DNA from: Vibrio mediterranei
Lineage (GTDB): Bacteria > Pseudomonadota > Gammaproteobacteria > Enterobacterales > Vibrionaceae
Direction: 5' to 3'
Assembly: GCF_900088415.1 (NCBI RefSeq)
Contig: NZ_FLLQ01000004.1
Span: forward strand, 124,001 to 188,000
Length of the DNA stretch: 64,000 nt
A program made the position numbers and the translations under genes. The notes under the pieces are model-generated. The model searched no databases, was not told where the DNA came from, and worked only from the letters and a program-made list of their open reading frames with translations. Shown one piece after another: positions 29,228 to 38,000 of the stretch (position 1 is the first letter of the stretch; each line of letters opens with the position of its first letter).

Positions 29228-29962
29228 ATGATTTCAATTAACAACGTAAAGAAGTCGTTTGGAAGCAACGACATATTAAAAGGGGTCAGCCTAAATATTG
29301 AGCAAGGCGATGTGGTCTCTATCTTGGGTGCAAGTGGTTCTGGAAAATCTACCCTACTACGCTGCATCAACGGGCTAGAAGCGATTAATGACGGTGACAT
29401 CACCTTTCGCGACCTCTCGGTCTCCAACAAAGCGGAGCTACAAAAGATCCGCACGTCAGTGTCAACGGTATTCCAACACTTTAACCTTTACCCGCATTTG
29501 AGCATTTTAGACAACATCACCCTCGCACCTATTGAAGTGCTAGGGCAAAGCAAAGAGCAAGCTGAAAGCACCGCGCGAGAACTGTTGCAGCTTGTTGATT
29601 TAGCGGACAAAGAGACCAGCTTCCCAGCTCAACTCTCTGGCGGACAAAAACAGCGTATCGGTATTTGTCGCGCTCTAGCGATGAAGCCGGAGTGTTTGCT
29701 ACTAGACGAAGTAACCAGTGCACTTGATCCAGAGATGACCTCAGAGGTGCTAGACGTGCTCGCTGACCTTGCCAAATCAGGCACAACATTAATCTTTGTC
29801 ACTCACGAAATTGCCTTCGCGAAAAAGATCTCCAATCGCATTGTTTTCCTCGACGAAGGGGTAGTAAAAGCTGACATGGACAAAGATGCTTTCTTCTCCG
29901 ATGAGGGCGGTAAGCAAGACGAAAGAATTAGACGATTTTTAGAGAAAATGGATAGCAAGTAA
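29228..29962 (+). CDS. Amino-acid ABC transporter ATPase
   Basis: GlnQ/HisP-type nucleotide-binding subunit, 244 aa. Walker A GASGSGKSTLLR, Q-loop VFQHFNLYPH, signature LSGGQKQRIGICRA, Walker B LLLDEVTSALDPE, H-loop VTHEI. The D-loop preceding residue is Val (DEVTS), common in this family. ATG 29228 with AGGTGA in front is preferred over GTG 29219. Its stop overlaps the glycosylasparaginase start by one base. Confidence 0.9.
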   Translation: MISINNVKKSFGSNDILKGVSLNIEQGDVVSILGASGSGKSTLLRCINGLEAINDGDITFRDLSVSNKAELQKIRTSVSTVFQHFNLYPHLSILDNITLAPIEVLGQSKEQAESTARELLQLVDLADKETSFPAQLSGGQKQRIGICRALAMKPECLLLDEVTSALDPEMTSEVLDVLADLAKSGTTLIFVTHEIAFAKKISNRIVFLDEGVVKADMDKDAFFSDEGGKQDERIRRFLEKMDSK

Positions 29963-30918
29963 TGATTGTATTATCAAATTCAGAAGCCTGGCCGGGAATC
30001 GACGACACGGTAAGTATGCTTAATAACGGCGACAATGGTCTCGATGCGGTCATTTGTGGTATTGAAAAAGTCGAAGCAGAACCAAGAATTCGCAGTGTCG
30101 GTTACGGTGGGTGGCCTAACCTATTGGGTGATATGGAATTTGACGGTGCGGTAATGGACGGCAACACGCTTCGAACCGGTGCCGTTGGGGCCGTCAAAGA
30201 TCATTTTCACGTCACGCGCATTGCCAAAAAAGTGATGGAAGAGCTGAACCACGAGATCCTTGTAGGTGAAGGGGCGACACGCTTTGCCTATGAAATGGGT
30301 TTTGAGTGCCCTAACCCTCTACTAGAAGACTCCAAAGAGGTGTGGTTTAAGAAGCTTCAGGAAATCACTGGCGAAGACAACCCTGATATGTCGACTCGTC
30401 CGCTTGCTCACCTCAACTCAATGATCACTGACCCAGAGAAAGTCCGTGATACCACCGTCTTTCTAACCAAAGACAGTACAGACAGTATCTATGCAGCTAC
30501 TAGCACCTCCGGGTGGGCATGGAAATATCCTGGACGCCTTGGCGATTCACCTATTGTTGGCGCTGGTTTCTATGCTGATAGCCGATATGGCGCGGCGGCC
30601 TGTACTCATACTGGCGAAATGACTATCAGAGCTAATACCTCCTACTCCATCGTAATGGCGATGCGTCTTGGCTTCTCGCTAGATCAAGCGGTGGATATGG
30701 CCATTGAAGAATTAAATTCGCTTAGAACAGGCTTTTTGGCTGGTGTTGTCATTCATGCGATCGACAAAGATGACAACTACCGAGTAATCAATTTTGGATG
30801 TGAAGAGGACATCAAATACTGGGTTTACAAATCTGGAATGAGTAAGCCTGAACAGAGAATAGCGGAAAGACGCTATATGGATAAACGAAATGAAATGGAG
30901 AACCACAATGAAATTTAA
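29962..30918 (+). CDS. Glycosylasparaginase-type Ntn hydrolase
   Basis: N-terminal-nucleophile amidohydrolase of the N4-(beta-N-acetylglucosaminyl)-L-asparaginase / isoaspartyl peptidase family, 318 aa. The expected autocleavage bond is D163-T164 (VRDTTVFL), Thr being the new N-terminal nucleophile. Downstream STSGWAWKYPGRLGDSPIVGAGFYADSRYGAAACTHTGE matches the substrate-binding strand and loop of glycosylasparaginases (GR-GDSP and THTGE). There is no signal peptide, so it acts on imported substrate in the cytoplasm, splitting GlcNAc-Asn to aspartate and amino-GlcNAc. Translationally coupled to the ATPase (1-base overlap) and to the binding protein (11-base overlap). A plain isoaspartyl dipeptidase is the alternative. 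Confidence 0.82.
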   Translation: MIVLSNSEAWPGIDDTVSMLNNGDNGLDAVICGIEKVEAEPRIRSVGYGGWPNLLGDMEFDGAVMDGNTLRTGAVGAVKDHFHVTRIAKKVMEELNHEILVGEGATRFAYEMGFECPNPLLEDSKEVWFKKLQEITGEDNPDMSTRPLAHLNSMITDPEKVRDTTVFLTKDSTDSIYAATSTSGWAWKYPGRLGDSPIVGAGFYADSRYGAAACTHTGEMTIRANTSYSIVMAMRLGFSLDQAVDMAIEELNSLRTGFLAGVVIHAIDKDDNYRVINFGCEEDIKYWVYKSGMSKPEQRIAERRYMDKRNEMENHNEI

Positions 30919-31702
30919 GGCATTGGTTGCCACCATATTGGCAAGTGCACTCGCAATCAGCTCCACCTCAGCGTTTGCTGGCAAACTCGAAGACATTCGA
31001 GAGCGCGGTTACATCAAAATCGGTGTATCACTTGGTGGCGAACCTATCGGATTCCGTGATCAAAAGAATAACCCAGCAGGTTATGACGTTGATCTAGCGA
31101 AACGCCTAGCAGAAAAGCTTGGCGTTGAGGCACGCTTCACTGATGTACATGGTGACGCTCGTGTTTCAATGCTGTTTTCTGACCAACTAGATGCGGTCAT
31201 TGGTAACATGTCAGCGACATTAGAACGTGCTAAATCGGTGAATTTCTCCATTCCTTATGCACGTGCTGGTCTTCGTATTGTTCATCAAAAAGACCAAGAT
31301 ATTAATTCACTGCAGGATCTTGCAGGCAAACGCGTTGTTGTAGGCCGCGGTTCTACAGGCGAAGCCTTTTTGAAACGTGAAGTACCAGAAGCTGAATTGG
31401 TTTATACCGATAACTTCGCACCAGACGGTGTATTGTTGCTTCGTCAAGGCCGTGTAGATGCGGGTATCGAAGACAGCTCTCTGATTGATTACCTAGCTAC
31501 CAACAACCCAAATCTTGTGACTCTGCCAGGCTTACACTCTAATGACCCTATCGCTATTGGAGTTAGAAAAGGCGACGCCGAGTACTTACGCTGGATGGAT
31601 ATGTTTGTCTCTGACTACATTAACTCTGGTGCTTATGAAGCGTCTTACCACAAATGGTGGGGTACGGATGCTAACCCACCTAAACTAGCGGGTACTTGGT
31701 AA
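30908..31702 (+). CDS. Amino-acid ABC transporter periplasmic binding protein
   Basis: SBP family 3, 264 aa, with a signal peptide cleaved near AFA-GK. The mature start KLEDIRERGYIKIGVSLGGEPIGFRDQKNNPAGYDVDLAKRLAE is typical, and the lobe motif LAGKRVVVGRGSTGEAFL follows. ATG 30908 has GGAG 7 bases upstream. A terminator-like hairpin follows the gene. It likely captures the glycosylated or modified asparagine handled by the preceding hydrolase. Confidence 0.9.
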   Translation: MKFKALVATILASALAISSTSAFAGKLEDIRERGYIKIGVSLGGEPIGFRDQKNNPAGYDVDLAKRLAEKLGVEARFTDVHGDARVSMLFSDQLDAVIGNMSATLERAKSVNFSIPYARAGLRIVHQKDQDINSLQDLAGKRVVVGRGSTGEAFLKREVPEAELVYTDNFAPDGVLLLRQGRVDAGIEDSSLIDYLATNNPNLVTLPGLHSNDPIAIGVRKGDAEYLRWMDMFVSDYINSGAYEASYHKWWGTDANPPKLAGTW

Positions 31703-31711
31703 ACCGATAAC

Positions 31712-31743
31712 TCAAAGGCCCTTTCCTCCGGGCCTTTTTTTCC
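31712..31743 (+). terminator. Terminator or attenuator after the binding-protein gene
   Basis: AAAGGCCC-TTTCCTCC-GGGCCTTT with a T-run. It sits inside the probable operon, before cutC, so partial read-through would supply cutC and the regulator. Confidence 0.85.
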
Positions 31744-31779
31744 TCTCTATCTTTCCATAAGTTTCAATGAGCGAGCTGT

Positions 31780-32514
31780 ATGAAAATTGAAGTCTGTATC
31801 GATAATATTGAATCACTACACACTGCCGTCGAGGCAGGCGCCGACCGAATCGAATTGTGTAGCGCTCTGTCACTGGGCGGCCTAACGCCTTCATTAGGAT
31901 TAATAACTCAGGCTGTCGCGGTTTCCTCCATTCCTATTTACGTGATGATTCGCCCTCGTGATGGTGACTTTGTCTTCAGTGAAGAAGAAATCCACTTTAT
32001 GGAGCAGGAAATACTCAGCTACAAGTTGCTTGGCGTTGATGGCGTCGTTATTGGTGCACTGAATCCCGACGCTACCATCAACGAAGATGCCCTGCGTCGA
32101 TGGACAACCGCCGCTCAAGGTATTGGAATCACTTTTCATCGCGCATTTGATTTGGTTGCTAACCCGATAGAGAGTTTAGAACTCCTCTGCCATTACCCGA
32201 TTGAAAGAATTTTAACTTCAGGACTCCAGCCGACTGCACCAGAAGGTAAAGCGATGATTAAACAGTTAGTCGACACCGCTCAGGGTCGCCTATCTATCAT
32301 GGCGGGCTCTGGAGTAAACGACAGCAATGCGCTTTCACTGGCTGACACAGGCATCACCGAGCTGCACCTTTCTGGTAAAGGTCAGCGCCCTAGTAATATG
32401 ATTCAACAGTCCTCACAAATCTCCATGGGAACAGAAAGTTGCGATGATTGGGTCTCGGTAACAGACTATGATAAAGTGAAGAAAATCGTGAGGTTATTTG
32501 TGAATGAGTACTAA
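31780..32514 (+). CDS. cutC: CutC-family TIM-barrel protein
   Basis: 244 aa, full length for CutC. Motifs include IEVCIDNIESLHTAVEAGADRIELCSALSLGGLTPS at the N-terminus, VMIRPRDGDFVFS near 50, ITFHRAFDL near 116 and RILTSGLQPTAPEG near 144. The family is named for copper tolerance in E. coli, but a direct copper role is weakly supported. Its position between a glycosylasparaginase transporter operon and a LacI regulator suggests a metabolic, carbohydrate-linked role. It overlaps lacI by 11 bases. Confidence 0.88.
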   Translation: MKIEVCIDNIESLHTAVEAGADRIELCSALSLGGLTPSLGLITQAVAVSSIPIYVMIRPRDGDFVFSEEEIHFMEQEILSYKLLGVDGVVIGALNPDATINEDALRRWTTAAQGIGITFHRAFDLVANPIESLELLCHYPIERILTSGLQPTAPEGKAMIKQLVDTAQGRLSIMAGSGVNDSNALSLADTGITELHLSGKGQRPSNMIQQSSQISMGTESCDDWVSVTDYDKVKKIVRLFVNEY

Positions 32515-33475
32515 AACGCTACCTACATTGCAGGATGTAGCAGACCGAGCAGGCGTATCAAAAGCGGTTGCTTCTCGGGCTTTTTCGAAAGAGAAAAAAC
32601 CCATATCTGAAGTAAAAAAGCAGCGCGTGTTGCAAGCCGCCGAAGAGCTCGGTTACGTCATGAATCCCTTCGCGCAAAGTTTGAATAGTAATACCACTGG
32701 ACTCGTCGCCATTGTGGTCAACCACATTAGTGATTTGAGCGACCTTGAGCTGTTTGATCATTTATTACGAGGACTGCAATCAATAGGCAAGCTGCCGATC
32801 TTCATTCGCATCAAAACCGAGCAGGATATTGCATCAATTACCGACAACGCGTTCGTTCATCGCGTAGACGCTGCGATCATTTTCTCGGATCTCATTGAAC
32901 CTAAAGACATGCCAAAGCTGTTTCTTACTCCGCGAGTGATTAACCTTAACGGGCAAAACTGGGACAATACATGGTCGGTGTTACTCGACGAAGAACAGGC
33001 CATTCAGGATGCAGTGAATTATGCAGTTCAATCCGGCGTTAAAGAAGTTCATTTACTTGCCGGACGACAAAGCTCTGCCGTTGAAGAACGTCGACTTGCT
33101 CTCTACCAAGACAATCTCGAACGCCACGATATCTCCCTGAAAAACATCGCCTATTGCAACTACAAGTACAATGAGGCGAAGCAGTATCTCATCGGCAATT
33201 CAAACGACATTGTTCAACCAAACAACGGTGTGATTTGTACCTCTGATGCCATGGCGATGGCAGCGGTGGACAGCTTTGGTAACCAAGATGACCGTCCAGT
33301 AATTATTGGGTTTGATAATACTTTCTTCTCTCACTTTGGCTCTTACCAATTCCCAAGTATTGGTTACTCAAAGGAAGAGCTGATTGATATTGTGTTGGAG
33401 TTGATTTCCTTATCGTCGGATAAGGAGAATCTCTCTGGTGAAAAGTACATACGTAACTTTTTTAATTGTCATTGA
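32504..33475 (+). CDS. LacI-family transcriptional regulator
   Basis: 323 aa. The N-terminal helix-turn-helix and hinge (LQDVADRAGVSKAVASRAFS, KKQRVLQAAEELGYVMNPFAQSL) precede a periplasmic-binding-like effector domain. It lacks the longer C-terminal end of many family members but appears complete. Last gene of the operon; it overlaps cutC. It probably represses from the palindromes at 27787 and 27845. The effector could be GlcNAc-Asn or a product. Confidence 0.88.
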   Translation: MSTKTLPTLQDVADRAGVSKAVASRAFSKEKKPISEVKKQRVLQAAEELGYVMNPFAQSLNSNTTGLVAIVVNHISDLSDLELFDHLLRGLQSIGKLPIFIRIKTEQDIASITDNAFVHRVDAAIIFSDLIEPKDMPKLFLTPRVINLNGQNWDNTWSVLLDEEQAIQDAVNYAVQSGVKEVHLLAGRQSSAVEERRLALYQDNLERHDISLKNIAYCNYKYNEAKQYLIGNSNDIVQPNNGVICTSDAMAMAAVDSFGNQDDRPVIIGFDNTFFSHFGSYQFPSIGYSKEELIDIVLELISLSSDKENLSGEKYIRNFFNCH

Positions 33476-33499
33476 GATTGGGTTGTGGGTTGGTGAGCG

Positions 33500-33763
33500 C
33501 TTTGAGTAGATTCCCATTCTAGATGGGAATGACGATGAGTTTAAGGTCCTAGGGTGCTTAGAGTTCCAAGACAAACGTCATTTCCTTGAAAAAGGAAATC
33601 TCCTGTAGCATGTGGCTCACTCATCTATTCAACCCTCGTTTTTAATATTCATGAAGGTGAGCAAGAACTTCCGTCGACTTAGCTTGGGCTTGGCGCACAC
33701 GGTGAGTAGACTCCTGCTCGGGGGGCAGGAATAACGAGCGCCTTTGAGGACGATATATTAGAA
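33500..33763 (+). repeat. Diverged single copy of the array-1 repeat
   Basis: It contains GTAGATTCCCATTCTAGATGGGAATGACG, CGTCATTTCCTTGAAAAAGG, a GGCTTGG-CGCACAC segment and GTAGACTCCTGCTCGGGGGGCAGGAATAACG, in the same order and orientation as array 1, with an insertion in the middle. It fills most of the 345-bp gap between the LacI gene and aphA; no gene is seen there. Confidence 0.85.
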
Positions 33764-33775
33764 GACTAAATGTTT

Positions 33776-33806
33776 GAGGGCGCGGCTATTGGCTGCGCCC
33801 CTTTGT
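33776..33806. terminator. Possible terminator beside aphA
   Basis: Stem GGGCGC-GGC-TATT-GGC-TGCGCCC with CTTTGTTT on the plus-strand side. On the minus strand, where aphA is read, the T-run is poor, so the assignment is uncertain. Confidence 0.5.
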
Positions 33807-33820
33807 TTGAGTGTGACTAA

Positions 33821-34528
33821 CTAGTAGTTAGAGCCAATCAAAACAGGTTCTCCGTATTTGCCTGCTTGAGGCATAGGGACGTAGGTTGACTGTTCGTTGC
33901 GAAGGAAACGGATTGCTTTGATGCCCACATGCATTGAGCTAGTGATATCGGAATCTGAGTCACCGTAGTACTGCTCAACACCAGCTTGTTTGAGTTGTTT
34001 CTCTTTTTCTAAGCCACCAGCGAAGACCACAGGTTTGATCTGGTCACGGCGATCTTTAGGGAACAAATGGCGGATGGTGCTGGTTAATGTTTCTTTGCCT
34101 TCTGGAGCGTTACGACCGGTGATGAAGTAAATAGTGTCACCGTGCGCTAGGTGCATGTTTACTAAGGCAAGCGCTGAATGCTTAGGTAGTGAGAAATCAT
34201 CCCAGCCTGTGCTTGCTTCGTTCCAGAAGTCTTGGTTCTTAAGATACGCATTCGAACCCGGAGAGTATTTTTGCTGGCCGCGATAGAACACCGGTGAAGA
34301 GAACAGCATGGTGTCGTCGATATCCAAGCCGACAGTAATTGGATGGTCAGGAAGCTGCTTTTGAATGTCAGATACCGACACCCAATTGATGTCTTTATAG
34401 ACTTCCATTTGTGGCGCTTGGTGGCTGACAGCCTGCATATCGGTGGTGGTGTAGACTTTAGCAAATGACAGTGGAGAGGCAAGAAGTACAGAGAGAGTAA
34501 TAAGCTTCAGCGAACTTTTAATGTTCAT
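33821..34528 (-). CDS. aphA: Class B acid phosphatase
   Basis: Periplasmic non-specific phosphatase of the DDDD superfamily, about 235 aa (E. coli AphA 237). Signal peptide ends near SFA-KV. Catalytic VGLDIDDTMLFSSP (nucleophile and acid Asp), FITGRNAPEG, and YGDSDSDI (metal Asp). It releases phosphate from nucleotides and organic esters. ATG 34528 has AAGGA 7 bases upstream; the longer frame to 34582 lacks a leader-like start. Monocistronic. Confidence 0.92.
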   Translation of the reverse strand: MNIKSSLKLITLSVLLASPLSFAKVYTTTDMQAVSHQAPQMEVYKDINWVSVSDIQKQLPDHPITVGLDIDDTMLFSSPVFYRGQQKYSPGSNAYLKNQDFWNEASTGWDDFSLPKHSALALVNMHLAHGDTIYFITGRNAPEGKETLTSTIRHLFPKDRRDQIKPVVFAGGLEKEKQLKQAGVEQYYGDSDSDITSSMHVGIKAIRFLRNEQSTYVPMPQAGKYGEPVLIGSNY

Positions 34529-34726
34529 CTTAGGGTCCTTGATACTTGGATTAAACAAACGAAAAACCCAACTACGGTACACCCGCCGCTATCGTTCTGA
34601 AAGTTAAAGATAATTCACAGTTTTCAAGCAAGTACAGACCCAAAATCAACACACAAAACAAGGTGAAGAAAGCAAGGTAATGAGACAACAGCCTATCGTT
34701 CAAAGATAGGCTGCGATAGAAGTGGA

Positions 34727-35578
34727 TTACCAACTATTGATCTTGATGCGCTCCGATCTGGCACGCAAATATTCAATAGTAAACAATAAGATAGCCGACA
34801 AGACCACCAACAAGGTAGCAACGGCCAGTATGGTCGGATTGATTTGCTCTCTTAGTCCCGAGAACATCTGTCTCGGAATTGTTTTTTGCTCCGGTCCTGC
34901 CAAAAATAGCGCGACTACTACTTCATCAAACGAGGTCACAAAAGCAAACAACGCCCCCGAAATCACTCCGGGCCTGATTAGCGGCATAATGATCTTAACA
35001 AAGGTATATACCGGTCTTGCGCCCATTCCCAACGAGGCTTGCACAAGCGAATAATCAAAGCCCGCTAATGCCGCGTTCACAGTGATGATCACGAATGGCG
35101 TCCCTAGAGCTGCGTGTGCAATCACCACACCCCAGAACGTACCCGCTAAGTTGAGTTGGGTATAGAAGAAAAACATACCCGCAGCGGTAATAATCAAAGG
35201 CACTATCATCGGAGACAACAATATCGCCATTATGATGCGCTGCATTGGCATCGCTGAATTACTTAGCCCTATTGCGGCCAATGTCCCTAATACTGTGGCG
35301 ATAATCGTGGCGCAAATACCTATCAAAAAACTGTTTTTGATGGCGAGCAACCAGTTATCATCGTGCCAAATCTCAGCGTACCATTCGAGCGAATAGGCTT
35401 CTTTTTCAAATGCCAGCATCCCCGGCGTAAAACTAAAATAAGGCTCGGCATTGAAAGAGAGTGGAATGATCACCAAGATCGGCATCATCAAAAAAAACAG
35501 AGTCAAATACGCACTAGCAGAAAGAGACAATGAGCCCAGTTTTTGCAGAGGCGTAAAATAGCTTGGAAATCTCTTCAT
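34727..35578 (-). CDS. Polyamine-type ABC transporter permease (PotC-like)
   Basis: 283 aa, about six membrane segments. The coupling loop is LVQASLGMGARPVYTFVKIIMPLIRPGVISGALFAFVTSFDEVVVALFL, a PotC/YdcV hallmark. It follows the other permease by 4 bases. The imported compound may be putrescine, spermidine or a related amine; it cannot be read from the sequence. Confidence 0.85.
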   Translation of the reverse strand: MKRFPSYFTPLQKLGSLSLSASAYLTLFFLMMPILVIIPLSFNAEPYFSFTPGMLAFEKEAYSLEWYAEIWHDDNWLLAIKNSFLIGICATIIATVLGTLAAIGLSNSAMPMQRIIMAILLSPMIVPLIITAAGMFFFYTQLNLAGTFWGVVIAHAALGTPFVIITVNAALAGFDYSLVQASLGMGARPVYTFVKIIMPLIRPGVISGALFAFVTSFDEVVVALFLAGPEQKTIPRQMFSGLREQINPTILAVATLLVVLSAILLFTIEYLRARSERIKINSW

Positions 35579-35582
35579 ACCG

Positions 35583-36827
35583 TTAACCTAACTTAATGTT
35601 GTTCACGCCTACCCAGCGGTCATATAACCAATAGAGCGCTAAAATCAGAACCAGTAGCAAACTGCCTAATGCCGCCGCTAATTCCCAGTTATTGGATGAC
35701 TGCATATGGAACGCAATGATATTACTGATCATTTGCCCGTCCGTGCCCCCGACCAGCGCAGGTGTAATGTAATAACCAATAGAAATAATAAACACCAGCA
35801 GAGCTCCTGCACTTAAGCCGGGTAATGTCATTGGGAAATAGATTTTAAAAAACGCTGGCATGGGTTTAGAACCTAGGGACAGCGCCGCACGATAATAGCT
35901 TGGGTCAATGTTCTTCATTACGCTGTAGAGCGGCAGAATCATGAAAGGCAGCAAAATATGAGTCATTGAAATAATGGTCGAAAACTCGGTGTATAGTAGA
36001 TCAAGTGGCTCATCAATAATGCCTATCGCTTTTAGGGCGCTGTTCACTACCCCGTTGGTTTGCAACAGCGCAATCCATGATGTGGTTCGAACCAATAATG
36101 AGGTCCAAAACGGTAACAATACAAACACCAGTAACTTATTGGCTTTACTCGGTGAGGCTGTAGATAAATAGTAAGACAATGGAAACGCAATAATCGCTGT
36201 GAGCAAAGTGATGTACAGAGCGATTTTCAAGCTTTTCCAGTACAGTTTGATATAGATTTTGGTGTCTCGGGCTTCGATGTCGCCTTGCAATGACTTCTTC
36301 AGATCCAGAGCGGTTAAATAGTAACGCTCAGTCCATTTGTTACCCGATACTTTAATCGCTACCCACACATCGGGGGAGCGCCACTTTTTATGTTTATCTA
36401 ATAGAATATCGGTGCCTTCGAGACGCAGCTCTTCGATCGGCATTCTTTTGATTTTTCGTGCAGTGGATTTGATAAGACTTGAAGAGCCCGGCAATGAGCG
36501 GTTGATTTCCTCGGCCAATTTTCCGGAGCGGCGTTCCTGTGCCAGTTCATGAAGCTCTAACGTGAATACCTGAATAACCTCATCAGGCGGCATGGCTCCG
36601 GTTGACTCATCCCATGATGCCATCGCCTCTAAGGTGTTTGGTACCAATTGAGCAACCGTCGGATGATAAACACTGCGATAAAGCATGGTGGTGATCGGCG
36701 CTAAAAAGGAAAGAAACACAAACAGCAGCAGTGGCAAAGTAAACAAAAACAGCATTAACTGTTTGCTGCGATGCTTCTTTTTACTCTCAGAAAGCTCTGT
36801 CAGTGTTAGCGTATTTTCACTCGCCAT
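35583..36827 (-). CDS. Polyamine-type ABC transporter permease (PotB-like), with large periplasmic insert
   Basis: 414 aa, more than 100 residues longer than PotB. TM1 (about 23-45) is followed by a hydrophilic insert (about 50-195) before the other membrane segments, a layout seen in some opine/polyamine permeases. The coupling loop is YRAALSLGSKPMPAFFKIYFPMTLPGLSAGAL. Inner membrane, with the downstream PotC-like protein. Confidence 0.85.
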   Translation of the reverse strand: MASENTLTLTELSESKKKHRSKQLMLFLFTLPLLLFVFLSFLAPITTMLYRSVYHPTVAQLVPNTLEAMASWDESTGAMPPDEVIQVFTLELHELAQERRSGKLAEEINRSLPGSSSLIKSTARKIKRMPIEELRLEGTDILLDKHKKWRSPDVWVAIKVSGNKWTERYYLTALDLKKSLQGDIEARDTKIYIKLYWKSLKIALYITLLTAIIAFPLSYYLSTASPSKANKLLVFVLLPFWTSLLVRTTSWIALLQTNGVVNSALKAIGIIDEPLDLLYTEFSTIISMTHILLPFMILPLYSVMKNIDPSYYRAALSLGSKPMPAFFKIYFPMTLPGLSAGALLVFIISIGYYITPALVGGTDGQMISNIIAFHMQSSNNWELAAALGSLLLVLILALYWLYDRWVGVNNIKLG

Positions 36828-36872
36828 TCTGTTTTCATCCTTGAATCTAAACGCTTAAAAACTCGATTAAAA

Positions 36873-36899
36873 GGGCTATCTAATACTTTTAGATAGCCC
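36873..36899 (-). terminator. Attenuator-type hairpin after the binding-protein gene
   Basis: GGGCTATCTAA-AAGTA-TTAGATAGCCC followed by TTTT on the minus strand, between the binding-protein and permease genes. It probably keeps permease expression below that of the binding protein. Confidence 0.8.
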
Positions 36900-36922
36900 A
36901 ACTTTTGTTTATAGGATTGAGG

Positions 36923-37978
36923 CTATTGAAGTAACCACTCGTTAAACTTCTCACCCAGTGATTCACCGTAATCAGCCCAGAAATCACCCGATGCTTTTAC
37001 CCCTTCATCTAGGTGAGACGATGGCAGCTTTGGAATAACCGCAGGATCCACATACTGATAAGCGGATTTACGAGTTGGACCATACGCCACTTCAGGCATA
37101 CCACTCAGTGGTTTTGAACCCGTTGCAAAGCGAATGAACTCTTCCGCTAACGCTTTCTTTTTAGTGCCTTTTACAATCGCCCAAACATCGAGATCGTAAA
37201 CGTGCGAATCCCAGACCATTTCAAACGGTTTACCTTCACGTTGAATGGCATCGAAGAAGCGACCGTTCGCCGACTGAACCATGACCGCGCCACCATCGTT
37301 AAGCAGTTGAGGCGCTTGCGACCAACTGTCGAACCAGACAATGTCGTCTTTGATGGTATCGAGTTTCGCGAACGCACGTTTTTGGCCTTCATCGGTACTT
37401 AGCACGTCATACACATCTTCTTTAGCAACGCCATCAGCCAGTAATGCCCACTCTAAGTTCACTTGAGGACGCTTACGAAAAGCACGTTTACCTGGATACG
37501 TTTTAGTGTCGAAAAGATCTTGAATCGAGCTTGGTTTGCCACCCTGAATGGTGTCGTGGTTGTAGGCGAAAAGGACAGTCCAAACGATGTTACCTACCCC
37601 ACACTCATTAGCGAGCGCCTCTTTGCTGAAGTCATCTTTGGCTGGCGTACCGTCATCACCAGGAGGCAAGGTATCCATTGGGAATACTTCTAGCAAACCT
37701 TCTGAACAGGCTCGCTCAAGGTCGATAACCTCAACGTCAATCACGTCCCAAAGCACGTTGCCACTCTCTACTTGGGCTTTAAGCTCTGCGATACCGCCTG
37801 AATAGTTTTCAGACAGCACCTTGTGTCCGGTACTCTCAGTAAACGGATCAAGCATGTGTTTCTTTTGGGCATCGCCGTAAGCACCACCAAACGACACTGC
37901 CGTTAGTTGGTCGGCCATTGCTGCGTTGCTCAGTCCAAGCGCAAGAGCAATAGGAAGCCACTTTTTCATTTTCGTCAT
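36923..37978 (-). CDS. PotD-type periplasmic binding protein
   Basis: About 351 aa with a signal peptide cleaved near AMA-DQ. The mature start LTAVSFGGAYGDAQKKHMLDPFTESTGHKV and the lobe AYGPTRKSAYQYVDP are typical of spermidine/putrescine-family (SBP_bac_8/PotD) proteins. ATG 37978 fits an AGGA 6 bases upstream; 37981 and 37969 are alternatives. It follows the ATPase gene by 22 bases. Confidence 0.87.
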   Translation of the reverse strand: MTKMKKWLPIALALGLSNAAMADQLTAVSFGGAYGDAQKKHMLDPFTESTGHKVLSENYSGGIAELKAQVESGNVLWDVIDVEVIDLERACSEGLLEVFPMDTLPPGDDGTPAKDDFSKEALANECGVGNIVWTVLFAYNHDTIQGGKPSSIQDLFDTKTYPGKRAFRKRPQVNLEWALLADGVAKEDVYDVLSTDEGQKRAFAKLDTIKDDIVWFDSWSQAPQLLNDGGAVMVQSANGRFFDAIQREGKPFEMVWDSHVYDLDVWAIVKGTKKKALAEEFIRFATGSKPLSGMPEVAYGPTRKSAYQYVDPAVIPKLPSSHLDEGVKASGDFWADYGESLGEKFNEWLLQ

Positions 37979-38000
37979 CATATATCCTTTCTTTCCTTGA

